Positions 45,363 through 58,299 of a stretch of DNA of 64,000 nt are shown here, piece by piece. Both the position numbers and the translations under genes were made by a program. The notes under the pieces were generated by a model. It saw nothing but the letters and a program-made list of their open reading frames with translations, made no database searches and was not told the origin of the DNA. Source of the stretch: Ceratothoa steindachneri (taxonomy: Eukaryota > Arthropoda > Malacostraca > Isopoda > Cymothoidae). The stretch's first letter is position 1. Every line of letters begins with the position of its first letter. The stretch lies in the NCBI GenBank assembly GCA_963969495.1, contig OZ018324.1, positions 42,530,609-42,594,608 of the forward strand. The letters are read 5' to 3'.

Positions 45363-48300
45363 TAAAATAATATAAATGGCCTCCTCTATACAAGAAAAAA
45401 AAAGGCAAGTGGAAAGTCATATGAAACAAGATAATATAAAACATACCCCTTCCCCCCATAGCCTATCTCTTCTGTTGATCTCTGCATTTCCTGATTTTAT
45501 TATTCTCATTCTTGTTCTCTATGTTTCATCGTCGTTTTATGTTATATGAACTTGTAGAAAGGGCTATAATTTTGCTTTCAGTGGCTATGACTTATAAGCT
45601 AGCCGCAAATGAAAGGGCTGATTTTTTAAAAAAATACCAGCGTTATTTGCTGAGAATCTTAGAAACCATGTCACTCCGTAATATCTTTATCACTCAACTA
45701 GGACCTAAAAGGATTAGTGATGGGCATTCTTGAGTATTTAGCTTGCTGAAAAACTATTGCTCCCTATTTTAACCATGTCAGCTCCCATACGTTGCTAAGA
45801 AAATAGTTTAAATCAGAAAAAGGGCGAAATCAAGTTCTTATCTAACTGATTTTGTTGAGACAAGACAGGAGCTGTTGGTGTTTGAACTGTAGGCACTTTC
45901 TAGGCAGATTCTCTTTCAGTTGCACTGCCTTAAGTTACATAGGAATGGGCTCTAGATTCATGAGCATTCATTTCTCAGGGCAAGAATGGCATCTTGAGTC
46001 AATTCTGATCCTTTAGTAACTTAATCAGATGGCCATAAAATTTGTCATAGCCAACTCACACTGGCCCTCGAAATACATCCGAAGTGAAAAACCTCAGCAA
46101 CCCTTCCATAAAAATGATCAAGTGCCATTTACACAAAACTATCGAAATAGATTTTCAAATGGTGACTGCAGTCTCATAATCATTATTTCTCATCAGTGTT
46201 GATTAGTGGAGATCAGTCAGACACTAATGCCAAGATATTTGTGAAATCAAGAGTGGTTTAATCAAGCAAAGTTCTAAAAATCAGGAGAATGATCTTTGTA
46301 ATTGTACTCAGAGGTTTTAAATGTAGTTTACTTGTTAAAAATATATATAAATTTGTTTTGACATGGTCGATATAAATGGTTTGCTTAATATCTTTTAATA
46401 AATCATAAAACGATTCGAAAGGGTCAAATTGGTAATGGAGATATGCAAAATGATGAAGATTAGAGATATAATTCACTGAAAATAAGTTGATATTAAAAGT
46501 TCATATGTAAAATCACATAATATAGACGCCCGACATTGTTGAATTTCTTTCAGATTCATGTTAGCACCTAAGTATCACCCGTCATAGCTATTAGGTGCCT
46601 TTAATCGTAGCCTAAAGACATATTCTTTCTAACAAGCTTTGCCTGGTAGTTAGACGAACTCTCTATCAAGGTAGCTTTGAATATAGCTATATAACGAATG
46701 CCTATTATTATGTATGTCTAAATTTAAAAATGAATTGGAAGATAAATTATGAGTAACACAAACTAAGTAGTTAACGATATGTAAACTTATTCGGTTTAGA
46801 AAGGGGTTGTCAATTAGCGTGACGCAAATTCACACAATTGAAACAAGCCGTGAAATGTATAACTGTTCAACTCCGTTAAGCTTTAACTGAGCAAATTCTA
46901 CTTGAAAAACTTGTTAATTCCAACAAACAAGGAGACCAAATTTCCTTACAGATTCTATTTCTAGGGAGAGATGATTTCTAAAAACAATAACGTGAATTAC
47001 TATTGACACAAGATGCGAATACGAGAGTACATAAAGCGTTAATTTATTATCTGAAATTTAAATCTGCTTTCTTTAGGGATTTTAAAAAACAATAAAACCA
47101 ATATTTGTTTCGCCAATTATGACTTTCATTTGAGACTTTCCCTTAAAGCACAAAATTCAATCTTACCTATAACGAGAGCGTTCATTAAGATAATGCATTG
47201 ACATGCAAATTTGAAGCATGTGTACTCTTTATTGGGTTTCTTTACTAGACTTCTAAATTTATATGCATAAAAGAACGAAGGAAGTGAAATAGAGTATATT
47301 TTTATATACTCTAGACCCAAAGATCAATTGGAAATTTGCAGTTCTTCGAATTAAAATTACAAAGAGAATTTGAAAAATCTGGTAGTGGCTAGATGTGGAA
47401 AACTAGGTACAAGATGTTACTTTTTTTAACTGAAAGAAGTTGAGGTTTAAGTTTGCATATTTCCTTATATCATAGAATATACATAGTATTACGTTAGTTA
47501 ACAATTTTAAATGTCTTGTTAACTTAATGCTACGATAAAAGTTAATATTGCAATTCTAATCATTCGTGCAAAGTTTCACTACCCTTATTCTCTCTTATAC
47601 CCTTCTTTATCACTTTTCTTCTTCCGATATGCATATTCAAAATAGCAAATTTCGAAGGTTCTATCTCCGTCTAACATATCTATCTCAGTCTAACATATGA
47701 ATTTAACCTGAACGGTCCATCATCCATAGGCAGATGAGCCACTTGAGACGACCAATTCAGCACACGAGTACAGCTCTATAATCTATAGCAACATTCTTCC
47801 TATCCACAAAGACTATCGGGGATTATGTTGGTCCATTTCTATCTCCCAACATAGTTATGGAGGTCATCTAATGTTTTTGTTTTCAATGACCTTTGCGTCG
47901 TACTCGTAAGTTTATTCATAAATGTTGGAGGCCCGGTGCAGCAAAAACCGCTTTGTGCAATATAATTAATAATTCATTCATAATTAATAACTATACCTCT
48001 CACTTTAAGTAAAAAAACTAGTGATTAGAGAAGCCTAGTAACCTTAACTGAGACTAATATATGAGTCATGCTGGAGATAAAGGAGTCAATGGGCGTTATT
48101 ACTTATAAAGGTCAGACAGTTTTTCATTTTACATTTATTGTTGATAAAATAATCAATGGTGATTTGAGGGTGGAGGCTGTCATTCAATTTTGTTTAAGCC
48201 ATTGTTTTTGTGTGTTTATGTCTCGATGTACTCTTCTGCAGGCTGGTGTTGATTTAGGGGCTTTGCGCTGTTATCGAGATATCTCCTGGATATTTATTTT

Positions 48301-51300
48301 AATAATATGGGATTGTCGTTGCGGATTACTGAATAAATTAAAAATTAGAGGTGAGAAGTTGTTAACCTGGCCAATGCCATTTATAGAGTGGTAGAATACA
48401 AGAGTAAGGTTTTTTTGTTGTGTACATGAACCAAAAAAGTGAAAATTTGTCGATTTTATTCTATATATCTAGTTTTTAATCTTAGATTTTGGTAGTTGTC
48501 ATTGTTCCAATAACCGTTTTAAATGATTCATAATTTTGGTGACGCATGGCAGTTATTTTTATTTAGCCTAGGTTTTGTTTTTGTTTTTAAAGTTACCAGG
48601 TACAGACCAAAATCTCTATCAAAAAAGAAGAAAATCTCAAGGCTTTGACTTGCAAGAAAAGAAGTAGGCATCAAAACGGCCTAAGTTTGTGTTCCCAATG
48701 ACTGCATAATAAGCGTTTGAATCAAAATCCAGACGAGTATTGTATGTTGGATCTAGTGGTGGGTCCACACAAGTAGTCCGATCACGGAGATTAAACCAAA
48801 TTAATACGTAGAAAAGAAGGAAAGTGAACCAACATTGCGGATAGAGATTAGTCTGGAGTAGTTCATAATTATGCCTAGATTCTCAAAATAGTCCACAGTA
48901 ACTTAGTTCGAATCTCAACTTCTCTTTTACCGAAACCTAAATGACATCTTAAATTTGTATAAGCTCTGAATTTTGCTATGGCTTACTTAAAAACTATTAA
49001 TTAAGTCTATTAATAGTGATTAATACACATTTTGCTGAACTTCGGGTATATCTAATAGAAATTTTGCACCTTTATTATCATGTTAGTTATAAAATGCATT
49101 AGAGCTGTGCTAAAACAGTAAACATGTAAAGCTTGCCCATATTTGGTGGTATTTTATTTAAAGAAACAAATCAACAAATTATCTTGCTTACTCTCCTTCC
49201 CTAAATTTACGCAATAGAAAATTTCATATATGCACATCCTTAGGCCTGTAAAATCTACATACAAACATGTCGGTGTTAGCCTTTTGCCAGGCAAGGTCAA
49301 GAAATTACATGGTAGATAGGGGACTTGTGTTTTATTGCTAATACTAAGATGTGGACAAATATATCCGCTGTCGATCCAAGATGGGCCTCGAATTTACATC
49401 GTGAATAATTTATTTCTAAATCATGCAGGCTTAATGCAATTTTTTCCCTTTTCATCATTTTGAATGAAAAATAGACAAAATTACTAACTATATTTGTCCT
49501 AGATATTAGCCAAAGAGATTAGAGTCGCTTTCACTGTGACTAAAATTTAGGCCATCCTGAAGAGCATGAATCAATCTGCCCATCTGCTAAACTTAGCGTC
49601 ACAACTCTTTTATATCACCTAATTCAATATGTTTAAAGGGAGAATCAATAGATTTGACTTCAACCACTATGATCATCTTTCCCTATGGAGAATGTTTCAC
49701 TTTGTGCCTTGAGTCACTACGTCTTAAGGCATAAGTTATGGCTGTTATTTACACTCTGACATACATTTCCTGCCAGAGTAGCCACATGTGTGCATCATAC
49801 CTGCCCCATCCTTTGCACAACCTGCAGCTTTATGTCTTCCACTATTTTCACTCTGTTAGCTTGCACGACTTTCCTTTCGAATTTCTCTTTACAAATTTCT
49901 GACCTGCAGGATTATAGATGGTGTATCGCGGGGTACTGCACTTACTCCAATTAAAACCGTGATGGCAGGACCTCCTTCCATTTTCAATTGCAGGATTATG
50001 ATAAAAATAGCTGACTCTCCGCCCTACGCCTGGTTGAACCAGTATATCCCTATTCATTTTTATTACATAGCCCAGTTTCCACCTCCCAAATGTTTCTCAG
50101 AATTACCCACAGAGGTTCTGGTACCTTGACACACTTTTGGCCTATTACTAGAGCGGGGCTAATTGGCAAGATATATTGTGAGGGCCAAAAGCCCAATGGC
50201 CGGTGAAGGGGAGTTAAGTAAGAAATATGCTATGCTGTGGATCTCTACACAGCTCCCAGAGTGTAGAAGAGGTGGATACGCCGCCCAATAATCTTTGGAT
50301 ACAACGTAAATAAAATTCACCTGTATGAGGGGGCACGTTGTCAAGTCCCATTCTACCTAAAAGCTTAAGTCTATTATGTGTAAATTATTATATTAAGGAT
50401 GTTTCTGAACTTATAAGGACATGCACTATTCCTCTTTAGGTATTTTAAGGTCATAGTACGTTTCTTTCTTACATCATTTTATATTTAAAACTCTAATCAT
50501 AACCATAGTGATAACTGAAGAGAATAAAAAGAGCTCTAGAAAATGAAAGGATATTCGCCTTCAAGTTTTGTCTCTTTCTCAATACTTGCTCAGAGGGGTG
50601 AGTTATCCTGCAGCTCACCTTCGAGCAGTTGAGGATCTTATCCTGTAACATATACACAAGGAAAATTGGTTTTGCTCTGCGAGCTCTTATCTAAGATCTC
50701 TGTACATCTAGCTGCCAATATTCTTTTCCAGACACCCTTCAAGCTTTTCTTATCGAAGAACTGGCTTCTGTCTCCCTAATATCTATGAGTGAATGGCTCC
50801 ACCTTTTGTCTTTTTATATCTAGTCACTCTTGAACGACATTATATTTGGCTCAGCAGGACCATTCTCCCTTCTCTTTCAGAGAGGACCCAATCAACGATA
50901 GCACACTCCTGGCAACGGACGAAAACAGTAAGAGGTCCTCTCACAGTGACCACGAGACACGGATATTGGTCCTTGCCCTTGTTCGACTCATATTTTTAAA
51001 ATTTTGGGTAGCTGGTGCGCCCGCTCCTAGGATGTTTCTAATGTCAGAAAGCGCACCCGCTCCCAGAACTAGTGCAACACTGATAGACTACGAGATTGAA
51101 GAGCTCTCAGTAAACATTCAAGTCACTCCGAGAGAGGCTGGCCAAATTGAGGCCCTTCTAAGGTGAGCGCAGAACCCAAGGCCGCATTGCTCAAATAGGA
51201 GGGCTTTTAAAGAAAGAGAGGCAGTGACTCAAAAGAAAATACTCCCACTCTATATCTACCCTGTGGTAAGGTCCTCATTAGGAAATCAGACGCAAGAAAT

Positions 51301-51879
51301 CAAAGGAAGAACTACCTCCACCTTTTGGTGGGCTCCATTGAAGTCCTGACCTTTCTCCCTCACAAAGAGGGAAGGGAACGAGTTTAATCGTATAGCCTCT
51401 GGTTCCGTGTGCGAGGAAAGAGTAGAAAGGGTAATCAGAGAATATATGTAGGTGACTGCAACTGTAAATAATTTCCGTTTAGATATTTCTAGGTCCCTAG
51501 AACTCTAGATATTGAGCTAAGTAGGAGATTTATGTGAGTTAGCCCTCAATGAATATCATCATGAGCAGATACAATATCAGTTTCTCTCCGGAGTACCTGT
51601 ACCGTGAAACTTGGCAGAAATATCTCTCGCTTAATTTGTGAACTCTTACGGAAGAGTCGTTGTGTAAAATAATTGCAATGGTTTATCATAGGACGCCTTC
51701 GTGTCCTCCAGGAAGAGGGAAGAAGCATAAGGGTACCTGCGACTTTTGCAGAATCCATAGAGACAGATTTATCGGTATTTTCAGTCAAAATGCTGCTTCA
51801 CCACCATTTAAACAACTTCATAATATCGGTGAAGGCTTCACAGTCCACGACACCTCCAAAGGAAGAGAAACCTTTAGCG
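45363..51879. other. 6.5 kb AT-rich DNA, little recognised
   Basis: No supported gene. Frames at 45512-45733, 48068-48394 and 49848-50057 are short and match nothing. A lone B-box-like GTTCGAATC occurs near 48905 without the SINE leader. The last ~1 kb (50.8-51.8 kb) is less AT-rich, with several overlapping frames of 70-106 codons, and may be the decayed 5' part of the following LINE. Confidence 0.45.
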
Positions 51880-52900
51880 AAATGTTTAAGCTAATAACGA
51901 TGCATTTCATAATCTCTTTTTGGGCGGTAGGGCTTTCTCTGCAACATTTTTCAACAGGATCTGACTGGAGGGTATCTTTTTATATTCATGAAAAATGGCT
52001 ACTCTGTTCCATTTTCAAAAGCCGTAGAGAGATTACTTTAATCAGGTAGATGTCCGTCCAATTTCTCTAACATTCTTCGTATGCATATTCATCGAGAAAT
52101 TAGTTAATGTTAGCGTAGCTCTGTTTGTATAGCAGAGGGCACCCAACTCCTGCTTAATATGGCTTTGTCAAGTAGTAAAAAACATCAGATGCTCTGCTCC
52201 GCCAAGGAAAACGCTATCTGTAAGCACTTTCATTGTGAAAATAACTTGACTACGGTGATCTTTGAATTTGAGAATACATATGATACACCCCGATGATACA
52301 GTATCATGCATATAATTCATACTAAGAGAGGATGGGAATCGTCATAGTATGCCTTTCTGAGTTCCTACACGATCGGCAATTCTGCGTATGGTTGGAGGAG
52401 CTTTCTTAAGAACAATAGGACAGGAAGAGGACGACCAAGATTGAAATATTCTCAGTGTTACTTATATTGCGTTGCCACCTAGCGAATTCATATTTTGCTA
52501 TACGTAAATCACGTTTGGATATCTTTTGGTGCTATCCAAATACCTACCTTAGATCGCAGACTCCGAATGGCTCATAACAGAATTGTTTGCTATGTTGAAG
52601 CGAGTTATGAGCTTAGGTACTCTTTGGCCAAGACTAAGGTGATGCAATTCTTCTGCAAACCACCCCTGCGTCCAAACGTGGATCCTTTTCTAAATGTGAC
52701 TCGCCCGGATGTATGAAGTTGTACCGTATCTGTGGTTTTGGTTTTGGCCACTCTCTTACTTGGAAAACGAAAACCTTTGCACCCCTGTTATGCTAGTCTC
52801 TCCTTCTCGCCGTTCCGCACTTGGAGTGTTGATAGAGACTATCTTATATTGTTTTACATTCGTTTGTTCGTTTGAAGCTAGATGACGGATTCAAATTCTA
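51880..52900 (+). mobile_element. Second jockey-like LINE, RT remnant
   Basis: In order on the plus strand: SAKENAICKHFHCENNLTTV and EFENTYDTP (52.2-52.29 kb; the finger and DxxxAFD-type region), then LYVNHVWISFGAIQI (52.5 kb). LYVNH sits where LINEs have YVDD or YADD, so both Asp are gone. Next come SLAKTKVMQFFCKPPLRP (52.63 kb) and GFGHSLTWKTK (52.74 kb). Stops and frame changes occur throughout. Family membership is clear from the sequence of motifs; the ends are not. Confidence 0.6.
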
Positions 52901-53139
52901 GGAATGTACAACCGTGCATTTATTGATCTGGGTATACCCGATCCACCACACTGTTTTCTGAACATTCCTATCGAGAACCTTCTTGTCGTCAAGGATAAGA
53001 TTCCTCTTGAGCTGCGAAATGCATATTGCATCATATACTTGTACCCTTCTCCTTTATTTGTAAATTGGTTTAATTTTGTCTGTGATTGATTTCGAAGGTA
53101 TATATAGGAAAGAAAGACGCCAAACATATCCTAAGCTCT

Positions 53140-53586
53140 TCGCTTTTCGGGTAAGAAAACATCTTGGAGATATCACTGTAACTCTTGGTCCGGTGGCACC
53201 TATGCTTCAGCCCAGACAGCTAAGACCGTGCAAGAGTTATTGGGGTCGAAAATAAACTTCTAGTGGAAGGCTTTTTGTCAGCTGAAGATACCTGACTTCA
53301 ATCCACTTGACTACAGCCTTCGGGCGCGTGTTAAGGGCAAGGCATGCAAGGTCCACCTAACAACGCCAACGAGCTAAAGTCCTCCGTCAACCGGGTATGA
53401 GCGAGTGTGGGAAAGGACTTCGTCCGCAACTTGTATCGCCTTCGACTCTCACCTGAAGCGCGTACTTGCCGCCGAGGGAGGCGGCCAACTTCCTTAGTAT
53501 TACAATATAAACGTTTCTATCTCTATAAAAACTCTCTAACATTTATTGAGAGTGTCATAATAAGTGTAACAGGACTTTTGCAATAC

Positions 53587-53590
<4 letters not shown>
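53140..53590 (+). mobile_element. Mariner-type transposon, 3' half only
   Basis: Catalytic-domain remnants SAQTAKTVQELLGSKINF (ending at a stop, 53.26 kb) and DFNPLDYSLRA (53.3 kb; the D/E-N-P-L-D-Y motif near the last catalytic residue) precede a right terminus at 53561-53590. That terminus is nearly identical to the right inverted repeat of the mariner at 40.8 kb. The left half is absent. A (TA)n array begins at the outer edge. Confidence 0.65.

Positions 53591-53660
<70 letters not shown>
53591..53660. repeat. (TA)n microsatellite at mariner end
   Basis: 70 bp of TA starting where the TA target duplication of the mariner would be. Confidence 0.95.
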
Positions 53661-53665
<5 letters not shown>

Positions 53666-53739
53666 CCAGTTTATTGGAGCATAATATTTTTAATGGTTAG
53701 TGCTGGGATGAAGTTGACCACACCACCTAGTAGAATGTA

Positions 53740-54715
53740 ATGTCTCACAAGTCGCCAAACAAACCATCGCTATTTGGCCACCAACTCGTCAACTGCTCAG
53801 GAATAGAGATAGAATCATTACCTTATTCACTCACTTTCCAGCACACACTACCTCTATTTTGAGAAGTAGCGGCCTCTAGGCAGGCCACCATGCTCCCTGG
53901 GTTGCTCCAAAGGTCCCTAAGAGAAGAGAAATGTGTAATGTGTGCTTGTCTTATGTTTCCCAATCTAGGAATCCATTTGGTGTTCTACATATGTTGTTTG
54001 GGCTTTCGTTGCATCGGGTGCATGTTGATGTTGGGGCAAGGTTAATTCTGTGTTTGTATTGTTCGATTATGGTTGAGGGGTCTGACTAGGATTGCTATAG
54101 GATTATTCTGTGTGTTCTGTATAATGATTAATTTTATTGGATTATTAAGCATAGATCTCGTGTAAGGTGTTTTTTATCGTGGCAGTACGCTCAAGTGACT
54201 GTGTGTAAAGGTAATGTGCATGTGGTTGATTAGGTTAGAGTTTATTCGTGGAGGAGCATTGTTATTGTAGAGAGGGTGAAAGTAGTGTGGCGGCGTTTTT
54301 TCTTGCACTGGATAGTGAAGTCGTTGTTGTCAAGTTGTAGTTGTGGTGGGGAGTGGTCAGTAATAATCTGAAGGGTTGGGTGGTTCTATGCATGTCTAGA
54401 TGCATTTTGATTGGTGGTATTTTTGTTTCCGCATATAGTCGTAGATGTGGGTTCAGTGTGCAGTCTGAGATTGTTCTGAGTGCATTGTTAGTGTGGTTTA
54501 AGGTTTGTTCTTTTAAGATTTGGCTGTGTTGTTGCCACGGTTGAGCTGCGTAGTTGAGGCTAGCGCAGATGAATCGCTAGTATAGAGAGTTGAGAAGCTC
54601 TTTCTTGTGTCCGAATATAATATTTGATAGGGCTTTGAGGGCAATGATTTTCTATGTGGCGTTGATTGTAATGTTTGTGTTGTGGATTTTGAATGTTATG
54701 TGAGTGCAAAACGCC
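53740..54715 (-). pseudogene. LINE ORF2 C-terminus (jockey-like)
   Basis: The minus strand reads HKKELLNSLYTSDSSALAST near 54.6 kb and then Pro/Asn/Thr-rich sequence typical of the region after the RT. Near 53.9 kb it has RLGNIRQAHITHF and SLRDLWSNPGSMVACLEAA. The last segment fits the conserved end of jockey-like ORF2 proteins, where DLW-xP-x-VA follows a cysteine cluster; the cysteines are partly lost. Stops interrupt every frame. The plus-strand frame at 54341-54544 is a shadow. Confidence 0.5.
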
Positions 54716-55671
54716 CCTTTCTCCCTCTCACTGTGGGAGCACCTCTGACTTTATCATGAAATAAGTCAAATATAGCCTATTTTACACAAAAACCATCATG
54801 GCAAAAACCCACGTAAGCTTTCTTCACCCGCTGCAAAGGCATAAAAAACCTCCTGCATTGAGCCCACTTATCCTATATATTTCATATGCTTAATAACGGA
54901 AAAAGAATCTTTCAAGCGTGTTTCAGGTTTGTGTTTTTTAATTTTTTATTTCAATATATATATATATATATTTATTTTACCTGCCACCTAAAGGTAAATG
55001 TTAGTATGTTAGCTATCGAGGGCGAGTTTCCCTGAGTATTGCATTCACGCCATATTTACTTGCTGGAAAATTACGTAAGAAGAATAGACAAAATTTAGAT
55101 TCGAAATTAAATGAAAAAAGATTCTCATTGAGAAAGACATAAAAAAGCACATTTGGGGTAATGTTTGTCAATCTAGAATACCGGCCCTTTTTCAGATCAT
55201 TTCAAGAATTTGTGGCAGTGGGGAATCGATGCCGTTTGTTTTGTAAATGATATTAGCTCACTTTTATTCCTCTAGGAATATCTCTTCTCATAAGTGATTT
55301 ATACGAAAGAGCAACTGATACAAGACAAACGAAGATCGAAAGAGCCACCTGGGCATTTATTATAATCATTCAAATATTCGATATCCTTAACGCTGAATTA
55401 CACAGGGAAACAAATTTAATCGCATTTTCTGGTGACTTAGATTTATCTGCAAATTTTATTTTTTCTTTCATTCTGATTTCAACTATATAATTTAACTTTA
55501 CCTACATGCTATAGTTATTCTGTAATTTATATTTTCTAGTTTCCCCGCAAACTGCCCTCCGGACAGACAGAGAGGGTGCTTGTAGAAAGCAAATACTTAA
55601 CACTACATAGTAGTAAGATAGTAATAAGTGTTATTGTTCAAAATATTCACATTATTGTTTCTTTTTTCAGG
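54716..55671. other. AT-rich DNA, nothing recognised
   Basis: Contains a short (TA)n at about 54953-54971. No supported gene. Confidence 0.5.
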
Positions 55672-57410
55672 TCTTATATTAGAGTGATGAATTTGTCGAG
55701 AGGAAATTGCATTAATGATCCAGACACCTTCTGCTACATATGTGGCTGTTACATGCTAGTTCATCAAGGGCTCCATATATCAAACTTTGTGATCCGCACT
55801 TATAAGGCCTATTTTGATGTTCCTCTTGGCGATCAAAATAAGAAGTGGGCCTCACATCCTGTTTGTCATATTACTGTGGAACATCTTCGTGAGTGGACAA
55901 AAGGAAAGAGAAATGGTCTTTCTTTTGGAATCCCCATGGTGGGGCAAGAGCCAAAGGATTATGTATCGGACTAGTATTTCTGTCTGGTGAATACTAAAGG
56001 GATTGTCAAGAAAAATTGGCACAAGATTGACTACCCCAACATTCCCTCGGCGATCCGGCCAGTACCTCATTCTGAGTCTTTACCAGTTCCGATTTTCAAT
56101 TGATATGCTTCCTCCAAGGATAAAAATGATGTACCTGATATGGACGTTCATGTAATTGATTCAGAGTCTGCAGATTCATCATCAGATGTTGAAAAGTTAT
56201 TAGCTCCTCACTGTTTAAATCAAGAGGATTTGAATGACGTGATACGTGCCTTGGCGCTCTCCAAGAAAGTTGTAGAACGTTTAGCCTCCAGGTTGAGTGA
56301 AAGACATATGCTTGACAGGCTGGTACAGGTATCATGTTACTGAACAAGAGAAAGTATATTTGTTAAGTATTTCTCTTAGGACAAACAATTTGTATACTGT
56401 CACGATGTTTCTGGTCTGTTTACCGAGTTGGAACTTGGCACCTATAGCCCTGCTGAGAGAAGACTGTTTTTGGATAGCTCCAAGCGTAGCCTCAAGTGTG
56501 TCCTTTTGTATAATGGCAATGACTTTGGTGCAGTTCATCCATCTAGGTAACTCTGTCCATCTGCGAGAAACTCACAATGAAATAAGAATGGTCATGGATT
56601 TACTTAAGTATCATGAACACATTTTGATCATATGTGTAGACCTTAAGATTGTCAGCTTCCCCCTTGACCAGCAGAAGGGATATGCAAAGTTTATATGCTA
56701 TATCTGTATCTGGGACAGTCGAGCACGTGATAAACACTGGTCACCAAAAGATTGGCCAGTTCGGAAAACTTTGAAAGCAGGAATGCCTAACATTGTTAAT
56801 GAACCAATCGTAAGTTGAGAGAAGATCATTTTCCCTTCACTCCATCTCAAACTGGGGTTGATGAAGCAGTATGTCAAGGCGTTGAGCACTAACAAAGATT
56901 GTTTTTAATACATAATATCGCTGTTTCCTGCTTTGTTATACCAAAAGTAAAAGCAGGAGTGTTTGATGGTTCCAAATCCGAAGACATCTGAGGGATTCTA
57001 GATTCGTGAACACCATGAATGAAAAGGAAAGGCAGCCGGGCTCTTATTTTCTGCCGTTTTTCGTAACTTCTTGGGAAACAAAAAGCACATACCTACGAGG
57101 ATCTGGTTACTAATATTCTTTTAACATATCATGATCTGGGATGCAACATGAGTGTGAAGCCGCATTCCCTAAATAGTCACGTCGACTGATTCCCAGAGAA
57201 TCTGTGAGCCATGAGTGACGAACAAGGGGAACGCTTCCATCGTCATTTGATGACGATGGAAGAGCGCTATCAAGGTCACTTGGATAGACACATGATGGCG
57301 GACTACTGCTGGACGATTAGAAGAGATTAGCCAGAAAAGACCTACAAGAGAATGAGTTCGAACGCAAATTTCTGCCTGATTGAATTCAAGAAGAGGTCCT
57401 CCAGCCTAAT
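55672..57410 (+). pseudogene. Multicopy cysteine-rich protein family, broken copy
   Basis: A long frame follows an acceptor-like TTCTTTTTTCAG (ends 55671). RGNCINDPDTFCYICG and HPVCHITVEHLREWTKGKR form a paired-cysteine N-terminal module, followed by SFGIPMVGQEPKDY. Then come NQEDLNDVIRALALSKK, LFTEL and SPAERRLF, GYAKFICYICIWDSRARDKH and, near 57.2 kb, SDEQGERFHRHLMTMEERYQG and MADYCWTIRRD. I remember this arrangement as an uncharacterised family found in many arthropod genomes in many copies, but cannot verify that. At least ten stops and several frame changes occur over 1.7 kb. The last recognisable residues lie near 57.4 kb. Confidence 0.65.
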
Positions 57411-57699
57411 GTATAGTCATTAATAAATTAGCATCTATTTGATTACAGTATTTGTAATCCTAATGTGTAATTCAAGTTTCTTCTCATATGCAATAAAATG
57501 TTTGTGCAAAAAAACCTGCTCTACCATGAATAACGCAAAAGGATGATTTAAAATTACTTCAGGGCATGATGATAAGCGTGATAAAATGAAATTATTGTAT
57601 AATATAAGTTATTGATATTACTAAAAGTCTGTAGCATTTAGAGAGAATCTGATTTCTGATTTGAATTTAGTATCTTGAATTATGTAGAAAAATGTAATT

Positions 57700-58152
57700 T
57701 TGTCACTTTACCAAATACATTGTTTCCCAGTGTTATCTTTGATTGGGAAAAAATCCCTGAAATATTTCTTTTACGAGAAATTGGATCCAGAAAACGCAAC
57801 AAGTGTCCGTAAAAATAGTTTCAAAAATGAATTTCTTTTATGGCAGCGAATCTCACAACCCTGGCGAAAGGAAAGAAATAATGACAAAAGTCTGGATGAA
57901 TTGGAAGGAGATCCATTGTGCCATAGGAGTTTTGGGGAAAATGGTAACCCTTATTATACGAGTATGATGCTAGTATTTGAGACCACATCACGTAACTTGA
58001 AACACATAAAATTACTAAAACACCTTTTCCATCGAACAAAATTAAATGAGGCTATGAATCGTGTCCAGGAGGAAAGGAAAACAATTTTTAGACATTACAC
58101 CATATCGCAGGTGTCATCGTATTTTACGAGTTCATATCAGAAAATATTATGA
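57700..58152 (+). CDS. Unidentified 150-codon ORF
   Basis: One of the longest non-repetitive frames in the window. It is rich in Lys, Asn, Ser, Phe and His, with an acidic-basic middle (KERNNDKSLDELEGD) and LLKHLFHRTKLNEAMNRVQE near the C-terminus, which could form a helix. There is no signal peptide, transmembrane segment or known motif. It begins about 290 bp after the preceding pseudogene, in the same orientation, but shows no sequence link to it. It may be a real small gene, part of a mobile element, or chance. Confidence 0.25.
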   Translation: MSLYQIHCFPVLSLIGKKSLKYFFYEKLDPENATSVRKNSFKNEFLLWQRISQPWRKERNNDKSLDELEGDPLCHRSFGENGNPYYTSMMLVFETTSRNLKHIKLLKHLFHRTKLNEAMNRVQEERKTIFRHYTISQVSSYFTSSYQKIL

Positions 58153-58299
58153 TTTTCCCTTTATTTAAACGAAAGCAATTCACTGGTTGACGAAGAAATG
58201 AAAGTTGTCAATCTAGAGAATATTTAACATGTCATTTTATATATACTTTAAATGTACGTAATACAAAAGTAGAATTTATTTATATAGAAGCCAGGCAAT

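Noticed and set aside
48068..48394. 108-codon plus-strand frame
   Set aside because: Cys/Ile-rich, without motif or repeat partner; length is within chance for a window this size.
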